NCBI GenBank assembly: GCA_039944535.1
Contig: JBDUYP010000022.1
Coordinates: 1-64,000, forward strand
Origin: JAMZMI01 sp039944535
GTDB lineage: Bacteria > Bacteroidota > Bacteroidia > Cytophagales > Cyclobacteriaceae
Length of the DNA: 64,000 nucleotides
Direction of reading: 5' to 3'
In this document: positions 61,901 to 64,000 of the stretch, in pieces
Numbering within the stretch: the stretch's first letter is position 1
Layout: every line of letters starts with the position of its first letter
The notes under the pieces: model-generated
What the model was told of the DNA's origin: nothing
What the model saw: only the letters and a program-made list of their open reading frames with translations
Database searches by the model: none
Position numbers and translations under genes: made by a program

Positions 61901-64000
61901 CTTCCACTAGCTGAAGTACCTCCATCAAGTATGACATAGCCAGAATTGCTGGTAGTCTTACGAACGATCAAATTATTAAAAGGTGCTTTAGATGTGATGA
62001 CAAAATCGTTATTGTTATCCAGCTCACATACTATGCTACCACCAGTAACATTGAAATTTCCCGGTGATCCATTGATAAAAATACCGCCTCGTGAGTTGGC
62101 ATTGACCGTCAACAATCCACCGGTCATAGAAAAAGTATTTCCTTCATAGGTTGAGCTGAAGGCATAGTAACTGGTACTGGTACTTCCGCCCGACACGTAC
62201 ACTTCTCCTCCAGACTGGCGATAGCCACCCTGATTAACAGATCCATATACTGATGTACGAAACTGGTTCATTAAAACTTTGCCCCCAGTCACATTGAGAT
62301 AACCATTTCCACGAGTCGTGATCCCGCTATTTATGCTCGCTGTAAGTGATCCTTCTGAAACCAATACTCCTCCATAGGGCACTATGGCCGTACCGCCAGA
62401 TTTGGTAGCCGAACCGCCATCGATCCAAAGCTTTGCTTTTTCAGAAATGTTATAATTACCTCCAGTGTTTAAAACATCCACGTCAACATTGGTTGCCAGC
62501 CTGACTGTACCTTTTAGCAAGCCTAAAGCATTGGTATTTGACGTCAGCTGAGCCGTGGAAGAGTGGGACTGAGCAGCATACCCATTCAAGTTAAAGTAAG
62601 AAGCATCACCAGCTTCTATGTTGAGTGTATAGGTATCATCTTCTCCTTTGTCTATTTCTATTCTATAGAAGTGTGTAGTATTATTACATTGAATCGTTTG
62701 ATCCTCATTGTCATTCAGGAAATTAGCATCAACGATACCATCCGTAGCTTCTGAACCTGTGACTGGAGTGGTTCTTTGCGTAAAAGCAACATACCCGTCA
62801 TTGACAAAATCTCCATAAAAATTGAACTGATGTCTGGCATCTCCGCTTCCTGTAGCAATCTCCCCATTAGCACCCACATATAAGTCGCCATACAAGTCTA
62901 TGGCCAGATCTACAAGAGAGGCATCATTTATTCGAAAAAATCCGTTTGAAACCGTGAAATCACCAACTAATGATAAGTCACTCAGGAGCGTGACGACATT
63001 TGATGGGTTATCAAGATTTACTATTAAGTTATTGAATGTTTGTGTAGAAACTACCTCAAGGCCATCGCCTTGTATCTCTACAGTTCCTCCCTCCGATCCA
63101 ATAAAACCGGAAACATCTCCACCAACAAAATTCAACTCATCGCTAACCGAATTCCCATCTAGTATCACTTTGCCTGTACCTAAAAGTGTTCCTGCATTGT
63201 GTCCGTATGAGGTTCCTAAATCCAGTTCGCCTATGACTTCTATTTCAGCCACTGAGGCATTATTATAATTAGCAGAACCGGCCAGGTCCAGCATTTTTAT
63301 AGTTTTTCCTGATGTGATAACCACCCTATCTGATCCTGTAGGAATGTCCGAGCCCGGATTAACATAAAGAGGTGTTGCCGCACCATCCAGTGTCCAGGTA
63401 AGAGGATCTTCCCAATTTCCAGATTTATAGGAATACCATACCTTTTGGGCGCCACCATCTAAAGGTGCTGTGGAATTATCTACAGTGGCAATTGAATAAT
63501 AACCGTCGGCCAGGTTGGCGTCTTCTACATTAAAGACCAAATTATCGTCAGATACATAAACCGAGGCTGTCGTGACTATATCATAGTTGGCTCCATTTCT
63601 TCTGATCAATCTGTAATCAGCTGTTTCCTGAGGGTATTGACCTGATATCACATCCCCAAAATCAAAAGCGAGGGCCAAATTCATATTGCCGGTTTTATCC
63701 AAATACCAGCTTTTGGACCACCGTTCTTGCATCACCGCATTTCCATTGAGGCTATCAGTGACGATTGAAGCACTGTGATTATTATGAGCCGCCATCACAA
63801 ATTCGCCACTGGCAAAAGTTCCGTCATACGTTTGAAGAGTCATCCCGCCAACGTAAGCTTCATCATGCGTTTCTCCAGCGTCATTGCCGACCCCTGCAAT
63901 ACCCAACCCATAGCCACCTGGATCATTGTAAAAATCATTGGTTATGGTGATGTTATACTTTTCAGAAAGATAGTTCTCTACCATCAGCCTTTGAGCACGG
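55957..64000 (-). CDS. Giant type IX-secreted surface protein, 5' end outside window
   Basis: At least 2,680 residues are present; the frame stays open to the window edge (RAQRLMVENYLSEKYNI reads through the ATG at 63,984). The first part resembles a LamG/DUF8202-type domain (ENYLSEKYNITITN). The bulk is many loosely repeated beta-strand units (LNNVTIDKNF, GSFVGFSGADVTFGGDLTL, LTLTDGIIATEGSN), suited to a beta-helix or stacked sandwiches, with little Lys and much Ser/Thr/Asn/Gly. A fibronectin-like region (VVLTWQTATEIDNSHFVVE) precedes the type IX sorting domain at the end (DVYPNPGS, DGVYLLIVRQG). It is likely an adhesin or gliding-associated surface protein. Confidence 0.9.
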   Translation of the reverse strand, partial: RAQRLMVENYLSEKYNITITNDFYNDPGGYGLGIAGVGNDAGETHDEAYVGGMTLQTYDGTFASGEFVMAAHNNHSASIVTDSLNGNAVMQERWSKSWYLDKTGNMNLALAFDFGDVISGQYPQETADYRLIRRNGANYDIVTTASVYVSDDNLVFNVEDANLADGYYSIATVDNSTAPLDGGAQKVWYSYKSGNWEDPLTWTLDGAATPLYVNPGSDIPTGSDRVVITSGKTIKMLDLAGSANYNNASVAEIEVIGELDLGTSYGHNAGTLLGTGKVILDGNSVSDELNFVGGDVSGFIGSEGGTVEIQGDGLEVVSTQTFNNLIVNLDNPSNVVTLLSDLSLVGDFTVSNGFFRINDASLVDLAIDLYGDLYVGANGEIATGSGDARHQFNFYGDFVNDGYVAFTQRTTPVTGSEATDGIVDANFLNDNEDQTIQCNNTTHFYRIEIDKGEDDTYTLNIEAGDASYFNLNGYAAQSHSSTAQLTSNTNALGLLKGTVRLATNVDVDVLNTGGNYNISEKAKLWIDGGSATKSGGTAIVPYGGVLVSEGSLTASINSGITTRGNGYLNVTGGKVLMNQFRTSVYGSVNQGGYRQSGGEVYVSGGSTSTSYYAFSSTYEGNTFSMTGGLLTVNANSRGGIFINGSPGNFNVTGGSIVCELDNNNDFVITSKAPFNNLIVRKTTSNSGYVILDGGTSASGSSDPRTLAAQDLVILDDLVIENSSASYVDFYGNAATTGFNGDFRANNVDMHLYGNIEEQAGALFTSGTNTITFEGEGTNRMIFDPASSQSLNNVTIDKNFYSSGVMVEDGNVTSAITLAGDLTLEGGKLFYQSLNIEAQGNIYLSDTIGQSGSAGKLLLSGSGLQTLTSDGGAVFNLELDNSNGADLSGDLAIRGTLTLTDGVFDINTDQLILSNEVAGSGFGTTKMIQTSGNASDEGLRIYIDGGSVTETVLFPIGTDQNSVRYTPLLATLSSIDNDGFIALKIADTELQTVDLGALSNNLLTYYWTIGHSGFEDGTIPNVDSYVFSASDGDDPDAGATPAGFNANFVPGKVLDELPYTRSQENTSDITGLDIVFDGSGSGFALENANYTAGDGTSNLFVGSPTIYYSRAANGNWWEWQETNHWSTDQTDKHIGAPAGAHPSTGDIAVIGSDYVNALTGGSYSQSGTGRHQVRIDNTVGDVDVAEIIFNSVDGGTAQNVSDMSRVRVRGNITLTAGVISGEGEMVQDIGSSAAQTGTIVADLGEFVKDPNNGWFFWFQSAANVTISDRFDYPIFRTFGGFGTLDFSQDITAKGAVIDNGTTLSATTNYNIDGQVSIGSNGAGTLEFPNVGSDVLFECNEFVFSDDPSNSISVANSGSDTHTLCVRENIVLDQGTGFDLTSVTGAQVILQLKGEGEHSFTNNTGTVAELYRVVINKGSDSTSGFTFSDDFNLSGGTGYSTADSLPVVIENGLLVLNNASIDITLANGGASFEIPTSGGLEIMQGQASISGDDTGILLDGLLRISGGTLNLNDVGSNGNNFIEYSSSGSAVIEVSSGQLLVGSQVRRSLTATSGILKYRQDGGAVTLGINAAPESSRGVFEVVNSGSEFDFTAGTFTIVRGVNSTTVPSLLIEPESYDVDGSTIVIGNTDTPSGSSSSMIGIKASIDLFNLEINNDSGNDPTALLYSRPLTIEGTLTLDADATFNSNGFDITLNGDFVNDGIYVPSGNTTIFSAAAGSQAYSGTGTSAFYNLEKSGGGTLNLSQDIFVDNDFEVLQGTVSHGSSAINVMGDVTIKSTVQTSSGSGVVFTGTETQQLLGKSNVNIDLGRITISNSNGVEIPEGNGYTFTITDALRLSQGVLDIGGSLLTIGKDGIIEELSTFSTNNMIQTNSSFADNGVKKIFSGSEPSFVFPVGEIKYTPLEFTTISSIDEDSYVIVRPANEYHPAVSDDIGTGDDETENTLQYHWVVKSAGMTNAASGTAQFTYDQSDVSVTGAFTESDYIAARLTTEEYQWDKAYAGTAINAINNTMTFPLDESVNFAGEYTAGIDNAFRDVPEYRSNGDVTFSSSTNWEVSLDGGTNWGVASTVPAGARVTVSSGDEVTVDDNNVRLLSTEIESGGRLVIGEGYYGTRLGEVSGTGTLVLQNEIFPSGNYENFLTCSGGELEYSSSSSYSILSGISNVRAVTLSGSGSRTIPSNSITICDDLTVDGPTLIKDSSNDFIVEGNLALNSGSVQLTSASAKMEVQGNATFSAGSFVGFSGADVTFGGDLTLTGATFTPNNADFFFNGAGVQNITGTFNFRNVTVENTGAGLDFTSGGALNISGILTLTDGIIATEGSNKITINSTGSYTGASLASYISGPITRNTVSASATYTFPVGKGGRYSPVTISNVSSGGQNWTAEYFTSAVDGTVPTTAAFDDSDAGSGYNALTQIQANDRWNVTSSGSNTAFVQLTYGAHNSFPTTEEIRVTWWDSGDSQWENQGGIVSGNTTSGVVTSENAIHFSSQEFGMGNAPESALPVELIFFKANLVDQEVVLTWQTATEIDNSHFVVERSIDGNMFEGIAEVSGNGTTTDIHDYEFVDTKPYQGKSYYRLKQVDFDGDFAFSPLVYVFNDQAHTFDIDVYPNPGSLEEITLEWFTTDAVTPIQYSLLGLNGVVFASEIVAAPEVKTPIFSGSEVNIPDGVYLLIVRQGTNSKQSRLIIAD

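Overview
The window looks like a chromosome segment of a Bacteroidota bacterium, probably a marine or soil Cytophagales-type organism. The pointers are a SusC/SusD pair, a giant secreted protein ending in a type IX secretion sorting domain, a PorE-like OmpA protein, a bacillithiol gene (bshB1), DUF349, and almost no strong Shine-Dalgarno sequences. No species is named, because that would need a database search.

The window has two parts. Positions about 477-38,993 form a putative 38.5-kb genomic island. It is bounded by 43-bp perfect direct repeats equal to the 3' half of tRNA-Thr(TGT): the left copy is a lone tRNA fragment (477-519) and the right copy belongs to the intact tRNA gene (38,952-39,024, minus strand). 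A tyrosine recombinase lies just inside the left repeat. A transcription terminator sits at the matching place beyond each repeat, and a decayed ISAon1-type transposase follows each terminator.

Inside the island, 1.9-14.0 kb is a composite type I restriction-modification locus on the minus strand. In transcription order it reads hsdM, GxxExxY gene, second hsdM, hsdS, AAA ATPase plus HNH nuclease (Septu-like), winged-helix protein plus nucleotidyltransferase, hsdR, and a GIY-YIG protein. Embedded genes seem to have arrived as cassettes: a 39-codon copy of an hsdR start lies between the HNH gene and the winged-helix/nucleotidyltransferase pair, and the GxxExxY gene is bracketed by short inverted repeats. 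From 14.1 to 18.0 kb is a plus-strand module typical of integrative mobilizable elements: an unknown protein, a helix-turn-helix protein, a primase-helicase and a zinc-finger/Toprim protein. A truncated DMT transporter and a small lipoprotein follow. From 19.0 to 36.6 kb lies an unusual polysaccharide/glycoconjugate utilization locus. It has an AraC regulator and VanX-like dipeptidase on the plus strand, facing a ten-gene minus-strand operon: susC, susD, GH32, uronate isomerase with a Tat-like leader, serine hydrolase, GH32, GH32, D-threonine aldolase/D-serine dehydratase-type enzyme, serine hydrolase, ridA. The mix suggests uptake and breakdown of a fructose-bearing glycan or glycoconjugate that also yields D-amino acids and perhaps uronic acid; the substrate is inferred. 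The island's right end is debris: an IS1182-type remnant, a broken GAPDH gene and the second ISAon1 remnant.

From 39.2 kb to the end the genes look like ordinary core genes: DUF349 protein, YqgE, MiaE-like hydroxylase, PdxH, a glycosyltransferase, BshB1, the pyruvate dehydrogenase E2 subunit, a YheT-type hydrolase, a SRAP-fold protein that has lost its catalytic residues, two tandem PorE-like proteins, a FabH-like synthase, an unknown protein, a YwqK/MORN-type repeat protein, RsmE, and a >2,675-residue type IX-secreted protein that runs off the right edge.
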